From NCBI RefSeq assembly GCF_023053635.1, contig NC_086172.1, positions 92,284,181 to 92,348,180 on the forward strand: 64,000 nucleotides of DNA, read 5' to 3'. Made by a program: the position numbers and the translations under genes. Below the pieces are notes generated by a model, which searched no databases, had not been told where the DNA came from, and saw nothing but the letters and a program-made list of their open reading frames with translations. Position 1 is the stretch's first letter, and each line of letters opens with the position of its first letter. The DNA is from Elgaria multicarinata webbii (taxonomy: Eukaryota > Chordata > Lepidosauria > Squamata > Anguidae). This document shows positions 17,428 through 32,400 of the stretch, piece by piece.

Positions 17428-20400
17428 GTGTGTTTGATTCATGGTTGGTATTATGATGTTGATATACTAACGGTATTTACAAACACCATATATTTGTAAT
17501 TCATGGCAATTAATGTGGAGCCATTGGTCTAGGACAGCCTTCCCCAACCTTGGGCCCTCCAGATATTTTGAACAACAATTCCCAGCATTCCTGATCATTG
17601 GCCATGCTGGCTGGGACTCATGGGAGTTGAACTTCCGAACATCTGGAGGGCACAAGGTTGGTGAAGGCTGATCCAGGAGATGTTGTGTATTTAATGCATT
17701 CCAAGGCAGAGTCTATAGTTTTAAGTCCATTGGTGTAAAATCTTACTATCAGGTTTGCAGCTAAAGCAGGAGATTTTAGCAAAGAAAAGAGTTAACAAGC
17801 AAAATGAAGGGTAGTTATTATTCATTGAGGATTTAGGGGGAGTTCTTTGTAGCAAACTTTTTTCTGATTATTTTATTTGTAGAACGGAAATTGTTTTATC
17901 ATGTTCTTTACAAGTGATTTCATAAAGTAGGAGGGGAAATGTTGCTGTTAATAATACTGATTTGAGTGGATAATAGGGACACTATTTGCTTTCTGCCAAA
18001 AATATAACTCATTGTGGCTAATAACAACAAAATGCTGATTAAAAATAGCAACTTAATAAAAACAGAATCTTAATTAAAAATAACATCAAAGCTAATCAAT
18101 TAAAGTTATTGAAACTATATTTTAAGTTTGAAGTGCCAAACACACTTAACATGATCAACAAATTGGTTCAGACATAAAAGTTATATCTAGCATTACAAAT
18201 ACATATCTCAGTGAGCTTGCATGCTGCACTCTCACCCATTTTGCTTCTGTTTTAGATTAACCACAGATTGCTTGTTGTTGACTGGAACAAATTGTGGTTA
18301 ATCTTTGAAACATGATTTTTTTATTCCCTTTGTTTTAATTTTCTCCAGCAAGTGTATGGATAACGATCAAAAAGCTGGAACCACCAAAAAGAATAGACAG
18401 TTCATGAGAAATAATATACCAGTGGTGTTTCCAAATGGAGGGCTCCTAGAGCTAACAAAGACAAGACATTGTGCAATTATTCTATTGCTTCTTCCTTAAC
18501 AGATTTTTTAATGGTAAGAAATAAGACAAAAGAACCAGTGGGAAATCACAGGAACTTTGCAAATTGAGGACAACATTATCTGGTCCTCCTCTAAAATTCT
18601 ATGAATAAGGCAGGATGATTGCACAGTAAAAAGTTTCTCTAGAAGCACTCCAGGCCAAAGTATGGCTGCTCTGGAGCAAAAACACATGCACATGTCTGTG
18701 GCTTGTTCATGTAATGCTAAACCATGGTTAAGTGCTGCATCGAACTGGGGCATTTGTTTAAAATTAAGAGAATGGCTTGTTGCTACTGTTCTAAGAAGTG
18801 CATAGCAAGATGTTTTTGTCCATGTTTTCTTAAAATGTTTTGGTAGTTAGAGTGAATAAGGTCCTCATTCTCTGCCAGTTTTTTTCTTCCTTGAAAGTGA
18901 AAGTAAAACTAGTATCAACAAAAGCAGTATTTTCTTGCAATGGTGTACTGGTTTGTAACTATATCCTTTTTTCTTTTAAAGTGTACATGTATAGCAGTTT
19001 CTCGAAAATGGTTGGCATTAGGTAGTTCAGGTGGAGGCCTGAATCTCATCCAGAAAGAGAGCTGGAAACAGAGGCTTTTTCTCACTCATAAGGTAAGGTT
19101 GAAGGGAAACTTTCAGAAACCTCAAGCTAAGAACGAAGTATAACTTGCAGAAAATGAGAAACAGTACTTTCATTAAACATCCAATATTGAATGAAGAATT
19201 TTTTTCATTTTAAATATGTAATACTATTCTGTTAAGTGCTATTTCAGTCGTATCACTCAGTCTCTTCAGCTGCTCTTTCAATCATTAAATGGCTGAGAAA
19301 ATTCTTTTAAAATATGAGTAATAGCTAGTGCAGAAATGGGAATCAGAATTTTGAATCAAGAAGCCAATGAGTGATAGAAAGTATTTTAAAAGAAGGGTAG
19401 AGGTGACAATCAATATGAAAAAAATGTGTAAGACATGGTTGAGGCAGTGAATATTAACCAATTTGACTACTTCATGTCTTGTCAGGAAGGTGCCATTTCC
19501 CGCATTGCTTTTTGCTTACATGATGAGGACTATGTTGTTGTAGCTACAAGGTGAGAATATTTTTCAGAATCTCTTGTTCTTTGGTAATAGTACAGTTTTT
19601 TTTAACAGTGGAAGAGATTCATTATGCAAAGAATCATAGAAACATAGAGTTGGAAGGGGCCTATAAGGCCATCGATTCCAACCCCCTACTCAATGCCGGA
19701 ATCCACCTTAAAGTATACCTGACAGATGGCTGCCCAGCTGCATCTTGAACACCTCTAGTGTGGGAGAGCCCACGACCTCCCTAGGTAATTGGTTCCATTG
19801 TCGTACAGCTCTAACAGTCAGGAAGCTGAAGATGAGAAAGATGAAAGTCATGTAAGCATTTAAATGCTAACCATATTAATGCACAGCTCATGTCTCTTTC
19901 TTCCCCCCTATTTTGTTTGCAAGGACAGAATACTAGAAGTTTCCACTTATCTCATCCAAAAGCAGCAAGCTGTGGTTTATGCAACTACATTTTCAGGTTG
20001 TAGTTTGGGGACAAATTGTGGTTTACACAAGCTATCATTTGCTGGAGTTGAATGCAACAACGAACTGGTTTGCACCAAACTAGAAGTGGAATCACCTCAT
20101 TTTATTGTCATGGTTTTATAGTATACTTGGAATGTTTTATGATATATTACCTGTTCGCTGTCCTGGAATTTGTTGAATGAAGGGTGGCGTAAAACTGTTA
20201 AAAATAATAATGTAAACTTTTTTACAGTCAAGGCCTTGTTGTTGTCTGGGAATTGAATCAGGAACGTCGTGGGAAGCCAGAGAGGATTTATGTTTCTTCT
20301 GAGCACAAAGGGAGAAAAATAACAGCTCTTTGTTGGGATACTAGTGCACTTCGTGTTTTTGTTGGTGATCATGTGGGAAAGGTGTCTGCGATCAAGATTA

Positions 20401-23400
20401 ATACATCCAAACAAGGAAAGGTAAGTTTTTTGAGCAAGATTTTAAACAAAAGAGTGAGTCCACACATTTTGGCTGGTCCCTGTAATCACCCAGATCCTGC
20501 TCCCTTTCTCCGCTCCAAAGTCAGGAGGAGGGTTGGTCTAATTTCAAAGAAGGACAACATGGGCAAGCCCTGGTCACCCTCCTGAGCTTGGTGGGCACAG
20601 CAGTTCTGACACTCTTCAAAGATACCTGAAAGGCAGTGTGGTTCCTTCCCACTTCTGAGTTCCAAGCTAAGGAAGAAGTCCAGCGCTTGTTATGCTTGCT
20701 AGAATGAGGAGTGATGTTGGCCTTTGTAAGTGTGATGAGTGCATAAGTGGACGTTTTAACTGTGTTTGTGTGTGTGTGTGTGGTTTTTGATAGGCTCAAA
20801 ACTCACAGAATGAGGCAGTTTTGTTTAAAAAGAATAGATTCAGATGTAGAAATGAGTACTCAGACCTGCTTGGTTTTTATATATGTGGTTAAGGTGTCTT
20901 GTCACTCTTGAGAATTCTACTTTCATTATAAGATCTGATAGAATTGTAATGCCAGCACTATGTAGAAATAAATGAACACTTTTAAGTTCTAAAAGCTGCC
21001 TCACATGTTGTTTTTGGTCTACGATGCATGTTTATGTTTAGGCGTGTCTTTTCATTTATCCTTACATATTGATGGCAGGTGCAGCTCCAGATTTCATCCA
21101 TGCTTTTAAAAAATATGAAATGCAGCCTTAACAAGGTGAATTTTCTCTAGTGTAAACATTTTTGTGTTCTTAGTTCAATGTAATCAATTTTGCAACTCTT
21201 GTTTTTTTCATGAAAGGAGTTCTGTCACTGCTGAAATAATCCAGTATATATGTCTTCCATTCCCCCCATAGGCCGCTACTGCATTTGTGATGTTTCCTGT
21301 TCAGATTATAACCACTGTTGATTCCCGAGTGGTTCAACTTGATTATTTAGATGGAAGGTTGCTTATCTCTTCTCTTACTCGCTCTTACTTATGTGACACT
21401 GAGAGGTAATTAATATACTATAAAGTGTTTGTGGTGTAAATGGAAGTCCCTATCAATCATCTGCAGGATTATTTTTTAATATTATTTTTCACCTAGAAAT
21501 AAGTAACTTATCCTTGAAGATACTGTTAACTTAATTTTACCTATTGTACTTTTCAGTGATCACATCCTCCAAAGTTAGTTCAAAAATTTTAAGATAGAAT
21601 TTTTGCTACTACTTGCATTTCCAGCTCTGCATTGAATTCTTTAGGTCTCACAAAAGCATGATTTTCCTGAGCCCCCGTTCACCTCTTGTAATTGTCCATC
21701 TCAAAGGCTTCTAAAATTTTGTTTCTTTCTTCTTTGTTTTATTCAATAAATGTTAAAAATGTTTTTTTCTAAATATAACATTATTGGTTAAATAGGGAAA
21801 AGTTTTGGAAAATTGGCAATAAGGAAAGAGATGGTGAATATGGAGCTTGTTTCTTCCCACTTGGAAAGAGTTGCGGGAGCCAGCAGTCACTGATATATTG
21901 TGCACGTCCTGGTTCACGGATGTGGGAGGTGAACTTTGAAGGAGAGGTCCTAAGTACACATCAGTTCAAACAGCTCCTGTCAGCACCGCCTCTCCCTGTT
22001 ATTACTTTAAGGTATTGGTCATGATATTAAATCATTGGATATAACGTTCCTATTGGTTGTGGTTTCTACAGTGGTGGTGGGAATGCCTTTTTGTGCTGGG
22101 TATATATGTAGGTGGGATCATGGGGGTGGGCGAAAGGAGTTTGAGCTGATGACAGTTGAGAATCTTCCTGGATTTCTACACTTCTCATTGAGTGTGGTGG
22201 TATACTTTTGAGGAGTAGGGGAGAGATCCAGAGCAGATGCTGGTGGAAGAGCATAGATTTGAATCTGTGCTTAAGGAGCCTGAATCTCAGTGCATGTGAA
22301 AGCCTAGAGCCTGGTGATTGTGCGTCATTTCATGTTTTGCCAGTAGCAAAGCTATCACTTTTTAAACACCTGTCCAGCAGAGCCAGTGTGGCTAAGGTGT
22401 TGGACTGGGAGTCGGGAGATCTGGGTTCTAGTCCCCACTTGGCCATGGAAACCCACTGGTGACTTTGGGCTAGTCACAGACTCTCAGCCCAACCTACCTC
22501 ACAGGGTTGTTGTTGTGAGGATAACATGGAGAGGAGGAGGATTATGTACACTGCCTTGGGTTCCTTGGAAGAAAAAAGGTGGGATATAAATGTAATAAAT
22601 AAATAAAATAAATAGTTGCTTATGAAAAGTGCTGCATGTTTGGTTTGGATTATGCAGGCATCCTTTTGCAGAAGTGACTGCATAGAAGTAGATTGGGTCC
22701 CCAGAAACAACCAAGCTCTAAAGATACCATATGAAGTGGATTTTTATGTTGCTCAATCTAGCACCAAGCTCCTCAGATGCTATTGTCTCTCATATATTTC
22801 AACACTTCTCAGGGAAAGTTTCAGTACTTACTCCAGGGGTGGGAAAGTTGTGACCCTCCAGATATTTTGGCCTGCAACTCCCATAAGCCTTAGCCATCCA
22901 GTGGTGAAGGATCATGGGAGTTGTAGGCCAAAACATCTGGAGGGCTATAAATTGTCCACCCTTCTCTAGACCAAGCACATATAAAAGGCTTTTTATTTAT
23001 TCTAAAATAAAGCTCTACAAAACTCTGTTTTAAACATCTGGTACAGCTCATTCTTGTGATTTTAATGTTTTGTATTTTTAACAAATATACAAAAAATGTT
23101 TCTTTTTAAAGGGAGGATCCGGAGTACAGTGTTTCTGGCTGCTCCTCTCAGTCTTTGGCTTTCCCCAGGATGCTTTATTTAAGGTAAATATGAAACAATT
23201 CTTTGATTATTTCAGCTGCAGAACTGCAACATGAGATTATCAATTAGTGTTAAATTATCTCATGTTAACTTTATATCTCACTCATTCCCCAAGAAGCTGA
23301 AGGTAGTATATATGTTTCTGTCCCCTTCTATTTTTTCCTCACAAAAACCTTTGAAGTAACTTCAACTCAGTGATAGTGACTGGCCCAAAATCACCTAGTA

Positions 23401-26400
23401 AACTTACACAACTAAGCTGTGATTTAAACTCAAGTCTTAAAGAAAATTGTTATCCCTTGTTTGTACTAAACATATTCTTGTGTTGGTACATGAGGGCAAA
23501 CCATCCAGTAACATAAGTCTATCACTGCCTCTTTGCTGCTACCATAAAGAGCTGTTTCTCACGTTGAACTTTATACAGTACATTTCTGTGCAGGAAGATA
23601 CAAAATAACAGCCTTAATGTGCGACCATTAATATTATTAATCAGCCTTACTCTGCACAGAATCCTGAAGAAGTGGGAGATCTTCCTCCCAGCAGCTATTC
23701 CTAAAGGAAGCTAAAACTTTCTCTCCAAAATGGCAAGTGTTCCCATTTTGTTTGAACACTCAAAGCCAAGGGACAATTTTGATGATAACAAATACCCCTA
23801 TCTTCTTTCTGCCCCCATTTTTTTTTACAGCGAGCACTGTGTAATGACATGGACAGAAAAAGGCATTTACATTTTCATTCCCCAAAATGTCCAAGTTTTG
23901 CTCTGGAGTGAAGTGAAAGGTAAATTGCATGTTGCGTAGAGAACTTGGTTTTTAAAAGCTAACTTCTGTGTACTTTGGAAATGATGGAAATGTCCAAAGG
24001 TTATCTAGGTAAGTATCAGGCTGTTTGTGAGCAGAGTGGTAGTGATTGCCAATGGAATGACACTAGGTCAATTTTACCCCCTCCTTCTGTCCTTTTATCT
24101 ACTCCTTTTTTGGTTCTGAAATGTATGCCTAAATGTACGTTAGGCTCATCTTAACGGGCCAGTTTGCACTTCACAGCAGCAAATTGTGGGTTAATAAATC
24201 ATGTGAGACACATCTGGTTCCTGTAAACAACTGTTGATTGCCCCAATTTGATGCACACTGCCTGCAAGCTGATTCTGGTTTCTGTTAAAATCTCTGATTG
24301 GATGTTGTTGAGCATGACATGTGAACCCTGACCAATGGGTTGTTTAGGGGCTAAACTATCCTGCAGTTATCCTACCAACAAGCCATGGATTAACTGCTTG
24401 TTGGGAACTGCTACACACAGTGTCTTCCAAACATGCAAAAACAGAGTTACCTGTAAGACTTCCACACATAAGTGCATGCTTTATTTCTTAACAGCCATGT
24501 AGGGTAAACATGCAGAGCAGTCCTTCATGTGCTTTGGAGCCTGGTGCTGAATGTGGTGCCACATAACTGGGATAGCCAATAGACACAACCACGAGACAAA
24601 ATATTAGATAACTCTGAAGAATTATACTATCATCCTGTCCTTCATATGTTCGTAAGCAGAAAATCTTTATAGAGGGGGTGGTGGAAATATTCGTTGAAAT
24701 ATGAAATTCAGCCAGCAACATTAGGAGCTGTATTTGGTCTGATGTTTCTAATTGTCTGTTTTTGTTTGTATTTTATGCTTTTTATGGTTTTAAATTTTGT
24801 ATATTTGTTTTTAATGTTCACTGTTTTTAACTTTTGTAAACCGCCCAGAGAGCTTCAGTTGTGGGGCGGTATATATGTGTAGTAGTAGTAGTAATAATAA
24901 TAATAATAAATCTCTTTTGTCTAGATATCCATGATATTGCAGTATATAAAAATGAGCTCTTCTGTTTGCACACCAATGGAAAAGTCTGTCACCTCTCCCT
25001 TCTGCCAGTTGAAAGATGCATAGAACGTTTGCTTAGGAGAAGCTTTTGGAATCTTGCAGCCAGAATCTGTTGTCTGTTCCAGAATTCTGTTATCTTGTCT
25101 CGGGTAATCAAAATGAATGTCACATGATATTACTTCTTTCAAAATAATTGTCTTTTAAGGCTGTTCTCAGAACTAATAAATCTCATAAATATAAATATCA
25201 TAAGTTGTCATATTGGCTAGATCCTTAGTTAAGAAGGTTCACAAAAGGAAAGTTTCCCATTCCCCTTTGCCCTCTGTAGCCACCTGTAACACCTGAAAAG
25301 CCTCTCCAAGGGGTCAGGGGCACTCCTGAACAACATGGTATGGGGAGCAGGGTATTGCCCTTCCTCAGCAATCCTCTGCATCCCCTGCTGTGTTATTCAG
25401 GAGGATCCCCTGACCTCTTGGAGAGGTTTTTCAGGGGTTAAAGGTGGCTGCAGGGTATCAGTGGGGGGAGGTGACTTCTGTGAGCCTCCTTAAATGTATT
25501 TATCCTTGGATCCAAGTTATTGTGGTATATTATAGCTATAGCCAGTGTTAATTTCCTTTATAGAAGTTATTTCCCCCCTTATTCCACAGTTTATTGCAAT
25601 GCTTAGTAAATTTTGTCGCTTTAATCAGATTTCCATTTTGTGCATTATTAGGCAAGAAAAGCTCTTCCCGTAGATAAGCTAGAACACTTGAAATCGCAGT
25701 TGGACCTTTCAACACAAAGTGATATCATTGCGCAACTTGAAGAACTAATCTCAAAACTTGAGCCTTTAGATTCTGCATGCAGTAGCAGGAGAAGCAGTAT
25801 TTCTTCACATGTAAGCATATTCCTATTTGAGCTGTTAGATAAAAGAGGATAAAAATAGGTTGGCTGGATATTCATTATCCATGCTATCTGTTCTTTAAAA
25901 TATCCTATTATCTGTGCTTCATTAGATTTTTTTTAACTATTCAAGCATAGTATATATTAGATTTATTTATAATAGAAACTATAACTTGCACTATATTTTC
26001 TATTTCAAGATTCTTCTGGTGTGATAAGAACGTAAGAAGAGCTGTGCTGGATTAGACCAAGGTCCATCTAGTCCAGTATTCTGTTCACACACGGTGGCTA
26101 ACCAGCTGCCCACGTGAAACCCATAAACAGGACATGAGTGCAACAGCACCCTCCCACCCATGTTCTCCAGCAACTGGTGTACATAGGCATACTGTCTCTG
26201 ATACTGGAGGTAACACATAGTCACCAGGACTAGTAGTCGTTGATAGTCTTATCCTCCATGGATTTGTCCATGAATCCCCTTTAAAGTTATTCAAATTAGT
26301 CACCCTCACTGCACCTTGCAGAAGTGAATTTCATAGTTCAACTATGTGGTGTGTGAAGATGTATGCCAGATTTGATGGTACAATAATGTGGTACAGAGAG

Positions 26401-29400
26401 TATTTATAATACAATGAATATTAAAGTATTGAACATTTTCTTTCTGTAAAACTGCTTCTACCTTTTAAAAATACAATTGAAGCCATGGATGCAATTAAAA
26501 ACGGTATGTTTTATCTTCATACTCATAAGAACATAGTCAGATCCAGCATGGCTCTTATGTTCATGTAGCGTTTTTAATAGCATCCATTCCATTCTCACAG
26601 TGGACAGCCAGCCACTGTGTCCACTGTGTTTTCTCATCATGCAAATATTACTATACTCTTGGGCTCCAGAAATAGCTAAGAGCATATTCCATCTCCAGCT
26701 ATGCACATAATATTCATTTATTTAAATTGGAAAGTTTAAATACGAACCTTTTCACATTGAAATCAGTGGGCCTTAAAACAACCTGGCTTTGGCTAAATCT
26801 AAAGATCAGTATTTTGACATACACTGCGTTTTAGATGTTGATATATAAAGACTGGGCATTAAAGTTTGGTGTAGTGGTTAGAGTGTTGGACTGGGAGCTG
26901 GGAGATCCAGGTTCTAGTCCCCACTCAGCCATAGAAGTTCACTAGGTGACTTTGGGCCAGTCTCAGACTCTCAACCCAATCTACCTCACAGGGCTGATGT
27001 TGGGAGGGTAAAACAGAGAGGAGGAGAATTATGTATACTGTCCTGGGTTCCTTGGAAGAAAAAAGGCAGGTATAAATGCAATAAATAAAAAAAAAATCAA
27101 GTAAAGCTTATATTATGCTTTCTTAATAGGAAAGTTTCAACATACTGGATTCTGGAATTTATCGTGTTATTAGTCGAAGAGGCAGCCAGTCTGATGAAGA
27201 TTCTTGCTCCTTACATAGCCAAACCCTATCAGAAGATGAAAGATTGAAAGAATTTCATACACACCAGGAAGAAGAGCAGCTGGAACTTGGTAATGTAAAT
27301 GTTTGTTAAATACTTTTATCTGCATACAGTAAATAGCTAGGCATTTACTGTAGACTCTGAAAGTAAAGTTGGTGCTAATTCCAGTCATACGTTACCGTTA
27401 GGAGCTTCTACAAACTTCTATTGCTTCTGTTGCAACAGTTCTGAATGCTAGTTTCATGGGTGTTTTTTCATAATGTGATATAATTAAAATGTTGTATCTC
27501 TTTGTCATTTAAGTAATAGATGCCATATTTCTTAGATGTTCTGGTAATTTGCATGTAAGACATGACTTCTCGATGCCAGCTATTTTCAATATTGGCTTCT
27601 TTCCATAAAAGTGAACTACCTAAGTATATGAAGTCCCTTGTTAATTTGAACTAAAAATCCATCCAGAACAGTAAGCAAACAGTTGTTTGACAGTTATTTT
27701 ATTTTATTTATTTATTTATTACATTTCTATACCGCCCAATAGCTGGAGCTCTCTGGGGGGTTCACAAAAATGTTATGAGAAGTAAACAATTGCTTCCCAG
27801 TTTGGCGTGAGGATGCATCCAACAATGGGTTTCCTATACAATCTCCTGTTTGTATATCACCAACAGGGCATCACCCCCTCCCCCCCAAAGCACAGTATAC
27901 AATATCCCCATGTCAAGAAATTTGACTGTGACTCAACTATTCTTGCAATGAATATTCCCCTTGAACAGCTGTAGTTCAAACTTAGATGGCAGAAATTAAA
28001 ATGTTCTGATTGTTTCTTGTACCAAGAACACTGATCTAATTCTAGTGGAACAAAGGATTTTATTAAAGGAGCACTGCATCTTTTTAAGAAAATAAGGAGA
28101 ACTATGCTGTATCAGCCCAAAAGCCTCTCTAGTCCAACCTACTGTTCCCACAAAGGTCTATAGGAACCACAGAAGAAGATCATGAGCTCAGTAGCACACT
28201 TCTGCTCATGGTCCCCAGCAACTAGAATACAGATGCATACCGCCTCTTATTCTTGAGTTGATATATAGCCACCATGACTAGTAACCATTGGTAGCTTTAT
28301 CTTCCATGAATTGGTCTAGTTGCCTTTTAAAGCTGTTGAAGTTGGTGGCTATCACTACATTTGTGGTAGCAAATCCCATAATTTCATTTTGTGCTGTGTG
28401 AAGAAGTGCATCCTTTTATCTGTCCTAAATCTCTCACTATTCATCTTCATGTGATCACCCCAGGTTCTACGCTTATGAAAGAGGGAGAAAAAATTCTCTC
28501 TGTGTTGTTCCCCCACACCATGCATAATTTTATACACCTCTGTCATGTCTCCCTTAGTAACTTTTGTCTAAACTAAAGAGTCTCAAATATTGTAACCTTT
28601 CCTCATAGAGGAGTTGTTCCAGTCATTTGACAATTTTGGATGTCCTTTTCTGCCAGCCATAAAATATCCTTTTTGGGGTGCATTAACCAGAAATGTATGC
28701 AGCATTCAAAGTGTGGTCACGGTATAAATTTGCATAAGGGCAATTTCCCCCCAGTTTTCTTCCTGATGACCCCCAACATGGAATTTGCCTTTTTCACAGC
28801 AGTTGCACAATGGGCCAACATTTTTATCAAACTATACCACAAACTTAAGACACCTTTCTTAGTCCCAGCCAGCTTAGATCCCACGCAGCGTAGATGTGAA
28901 GTTAGGAGTTTTGCCGCAGTGTGCATCACCTTACACTTGCTTACACTGAATCACATTTGCAATTTTAATGCCCAGTCCCCACCAGTTCAGAGAGATCTTT
29001 CTGGAGCTGTTTGCAATGCCTTTTTGCTTTAACCACCCGAAATTACTTGAAGTGATCAGCAAACATGACCACCCCACTGCTCAGTCCTAATTCCAGTTCA
29101 TTCATGAACAGGTTAAAAACCATTGGTCCCAATGCAGATCCTTGAGAGACCCCTATTGTTTACATCCCTCCATTGGGGAACTGACCGTTTATTCCTATTC
29201 GCTATTTTCTGTTTTTTAACCAGTTCCTGATCCATAAGAGTACATCCTCTTTCCCTACAACTATTAAGTTTTTATTGGTGTTATTGCAAAGTAGTGGATT
29301 CCATATAGTATGTTTTTAATTTGTGTGTACAAATTTGATAAACTATTTTGTGCCCTTGTTTGAACGTTACCAAACTGGCTGATAATTTCAAACTGTACAC

Positions 29401-32400
29401 TTCACATGTTTCTGTATAAGACTACATATAAGCTTCATTTGGTCCTACTTCCTGGTAATATTTTTAATGAATGGTTCTTTCTCTTCTTTGAATGTGCCCT
29501 TTTGTTTTCATTAACATAAATAGCCAATATCTTTAAATTGCTATCATTTCCCTTTGAACAAACACAAAGAGTCTCTTTAAAAGGCTGATCTTTGCCCTAG
29601 AGCCATGCAATTTAACTAAATTGCTTTCCTCAAGGTTTGCTTGATGGGGAGAATATAATTCTCTGTGCTTAAGATCAAGAATTAACTGAAGTCATTTAGA
29701 TTTGTGGGTTTTTTTCTTTTCAAAACTAAGTAAATAGCATAAAGTCACAAATGGTTTTCTGTGTGTGTTTCCCATGATCCTGCTGATCTCATGATCCTGC
29801 TAGTGCTTTACTATTATCCTTGGAAGTTTCCATTGCATGGACTTCATTCTTTTAATTCATCATTAAAATGGTCTTTTGCTCAGAAACACAAGAAACTGTC
29901 TTATACTAAGTCAAACCCTTGGTCCATCTAGCTAGCAGAGCCCAGGTGGCAGAGTGCTCAGCGAAGTGAACTTTCCGGGGCCTCCAGAAAGTGTGCAATT
30001 CCCCCGGCACATTCTTAGTGTGGCCGGGGGAATTGCACACTTTCCAGAGGCTCCAGAAAGCACTTTGCCTTCCACCCCCATGCCAATTACAGCCTTAAAG
30101 TCCCTCTTAAAACCTTGTATTAAGGCCATGATTGGCGCGTGTATTTTGTTCAATTGCTAGAGTGGAGGGAGAAAATACACAATTTCCCCAGCCTTGGGGA
30201 AATTACGTATTTCCCCTGCTGTGTTATTGGCCGGACCTGTATCCCCTTTGTCCTTTCCATAGTGTTAGGGTGAAAATCTGGACCCATGAGGGCTGAACGT
30301 GGGGGTGTCCGCTGCCCTCATTTCACCCCAATGCTACATCTAGCCCAGTATTGCCGACTGAATGGCAGCAATGGTTCTCCAGGGTTTTCAGGCAATAATT
30401 TTTACAACCCTTCCTGGAGACAACAGGGATTGAACCCTGCCAAGAATCATGAGCCATAATTCCTCCCTTTTAAAATATCAGTGAAGTTGAGAATAACTGT
30501 GAAAACTGCATCTCTAAATTACTCTTGTATAATTTATGGATTCCAGCAAACTGTACTATGTTGGTTAAGAAACCCTTAGATCAAGTTGCATTTTGTTATG
30601 AGTGCTTTGAAACTAGGCTAAAAGATTTTCCCAAGTAAACTGACAAATCAAATAGCTTTCCTAAAGAAACAAAATTGCAAAGTCATCTCACATTGGAGGT
30701 GCGAAGTGCATGGCCAATTCCCATGTTGTTTGGGAAAAGTGGCAATTATAGTTGGATGGTCTCTGGCATTGTTTTCAACCTGAAGGAGGCGACGGAATAC
30801 TTGGTGAAGAACATGGCATCTGATCACTCCTGAATGTGTGTTGTCAATTCATTCCATTTTACGACTTTTAAAATTTTTATTTTTGTTTGTTAGACAACGT
30901 ATCTCATGCTTCTGTGGTGGTCGACACTGATCGGAATGAGCCTTTTCTTCCATTCAGTATTCCATTGTCATTCCGTTCCCCATCTCCTCTCGTCTCCCTT
31001 CAGGCTGTCAAGGACAGGTAAAATCATGTGTGAATTCCCTATCCATTACATCACCCTTTTTATTTTGTCAAATCATTTAAACATAAGTTGTTAATCCACG
31101 CCTAGTTTTTACAAGCTAGGTAGCAGGGGGCTAAAAGTCTCTTTTCAATTATTAGAAGGACATAGAAGAACAGTGGAACAAGAAATGTTCTTTTCATTTG
31201 TCCATGAACCTTCAGCTGGCCACTAATTTTATAGTATGGGTAGTGAATGTGCAAAGAGTGCTGTTGTTTAAATAATGTTCTTTGGCGTATTTGGACTATC
31301 ATGAGGATAAAAGAAGCCATCGTGACTTCGCTCTCCATCACTGCGTGTGCAACAATTTGTATAATTACCTGCACAGCAGTGTGGCTTGCTGTGTCATCCG
31401 AACCCAGCATGTGGTGGGGGTAGCTTCATGTCCACCCTACTGCAAGACGTGGGTTATAGGGCAGGCATGAAGCCTCCCACAGTGCAAGCCGAGTTTGGAT
31501 GATGCAGCAACCTGTGCTGCCGTGCAGGTAAGTATGCAAATTATAATTGCATGAGCGGGGGAGAAACCCCGATGGCTTCTTTTACCCCTGCGATAGTCCG
31601 AACCCAGACTCTTATCAGCATAACACAAACAATCACAGCTGTTGCCAGTTTGGAAAGGTTGATTGCCTAAAGAAAGCTAGAGAGTGTAAAGGACTTGATA
31701 GTAAGACTCCATTACCTGGGCCATTGACCAAGAAAGTATCCAAAAAGGTGAGCTTTTACAAACAATAGAAGCAAACAGTTTGTGCAACAGCCAAATAAGC
31801 CCACTCATGATGCAGAACATGATCAAACCATTCTTGAGGCATGGATTCATGATCAGGACAGCAGATTTGAAGTGGGATTGAAGCCATACGTCAGTAGACA
31901 TGCTAAGTTGAAGGACCTCACTCCAGACGGTGCCAAATATTTGTTGCTTCAAAGTTCACATCTGAGAACTTTGGGAACCAAAATTCCTCAGGATATATCA
32001 TCTCTGCAGAAGAATTTTTTCAGCGATGAGTTTCAACGCCAGTAAGAAAAAAAGCATCACTATGTAAGGCCAGAAGAGCCATATAATTTCACGTGGTAGA
32101 ACCAGGTGAGTGTCTGTCTGTTTCAGCAAAGGAAAACTGGCCACAGACCTGCCAAATAAAATAATACTGAATTTTTAAAAACATTGAGAGGAGCGAATGG
32201 AATGCAATGGGGGCTTTTCTGATGATTCCGCCGCCACCCCAGCCATTGTGCCCCCAAAAGCTGCTCCTGATTGTCGAGGGTGTAGGGTGGGGTAACTGGA
32301 AGAATTTAGTAGGGTTGCCTTCTGCAAGTGCATGTGCATTTCCAGTCATGCAAGATACCTTTTGAGTCCAAGTCTTACTATTCAGATGCCAAGAAAGAAG

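Noticed and set aside
20253-20585. 110-codon ORF extending past HPS5 exon 4
   Set aside because: The first part is the real exon; beyond the GTAAGT donor it is intronic read-through.
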